The position numbers and the translations under genes were made by a program. Of a stretch of 15,386 nt of DNA, positions 15,239 through 15,386 are shown one piece after another. The notes under the pieces are model-generated. The model saw only the letters and a program-made list of their open reading frames with translations. It had not been told where the DNA came from and ran no database searches. The stretch lies in NCBI GenBank assembly GCA_964565375.1, contig CAZMEV010000076.1, positions 1-15,386 of the forward strand, in the 5' to 3' direction. The stretch's first letter is position 1. Every line of letters starts with the position of its first letter. Origin of the DNA: SLAN01 sp964565375. GTDB taxonomy: Bacteria > Spirochaetota > Spirochaetia > DSM-27196 > SKKC01.

Positions 15239-15386
15239 CGCTTTCTGAACACGCCCCCATCGCTTGTCTGAGCGACGCACCGGTCTCTTTGGTCGACGCG
15301 AGCGCTTGGTGCCCGATTCAGCCGCTCTTTGAGCGAGGCACGCGCTCCGTGCCCGACGCTGCCGCTCCCTGCACGACGCAAGCGCT
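15239..15386. repeat. Degenerate 20-bp tandem repeat array, continuing past the window edge
   Basis: About seven units start with CGCT (or CGGT): 15239-15260 (22 bp), 15261-15280, 15281-15302 (22 bp), 15303-15322, 15323-15342, 15343-15362 and 15363-15382, then CGCT at the edge. The approximate consensus is CGCTCCGTGCCCGACGCAGC. Units 15303-15322 and 15343-15362 share TGCCCGA, whereas 15261-15280 and 15323-15342 share TGAGCGA, suggesting a two-type higher order. A 20-bp period does not keep a reading frame, so a coding repeat is unlikely. Confidence 0.75.

Noticed and set aside
15239..15386. CRISPR array
   Set aside because: Units are contiguous and degenerate, without constant repeats separated by unique spacers, and no cas genes are present.

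Overview
The window looks like a chromosomal segment of a free-living spirochaete of moderately high G+C content (Spirochaetaceae/Spirochaeta-like). This is inferred from the 5' end: a FliA/WhiG-type motility sigma factor followed by a FapA-family (DUF342) protein and two small proteins, one with a membrane anchor, a coiled coil and a C-terminal helix-turn-helix. That resembles the distal end of the spirochaete flagellar operon (flhA-flhF-fleN-fliA and following genes). No rRNA, tRNA, CRISPR array, transposase or integrase was seen.

Positions 1-10637 form one long, tightly packed plus-strand gene series: fliA, a Jag_N-FapA fusion, a small acidic hypothetical, a DUF6115/DUF2802-like membrane/HTH protein, a divergent Hsp70, a J-domain/HEAT protein, a CheA-like kinase with a CheW-like C-terminus, a 2,4-dienoyl-CoA reductase-type SDR, and a secreted alpha/beta hydrolase with an apparent outer-membrane beta-barrel tail. 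Gaps are mostly 14-52 nt. The hsp70/J-protein and J-protein/CheA junctions overlap, so translational coupling is likely. The most distinctive feature is the Hsp70-J/HEAT-CheA trio placed directly behind a flagellar sigma factor and FapA. It suggests a dedicated chaperone pair tied to motility or envelope sensing.

Positions 10831-13434 are on the minus strand, read right to left: a YeiH/UPF0324 membrane transporter, an atypical histidine kinase and a stand-alone Hpt protein. They look like one transcription unit with an incomplete phosphorelay, since no receiver domain is encoded in the window. The 193-bp region 10638-10830 separates the convergent units. The 247-bp region 13435-13681 is a divergent promoter region rich in GGTACC palindromes.

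Positions 13682-15229 return to the plus strand: a CNHC-type thioredoxin-fold redoxin with a good -10 box and a near-perfect Shine-Dalgarno, a SlyD-type FKBP prolyl isomerase that may be leaderless, a strong GC-rich hairpin, and an unrecognised 100-aa protein. The window ends in a degenerate tandem array of about 20-bp units (15239-15386) that runs off the right edge.
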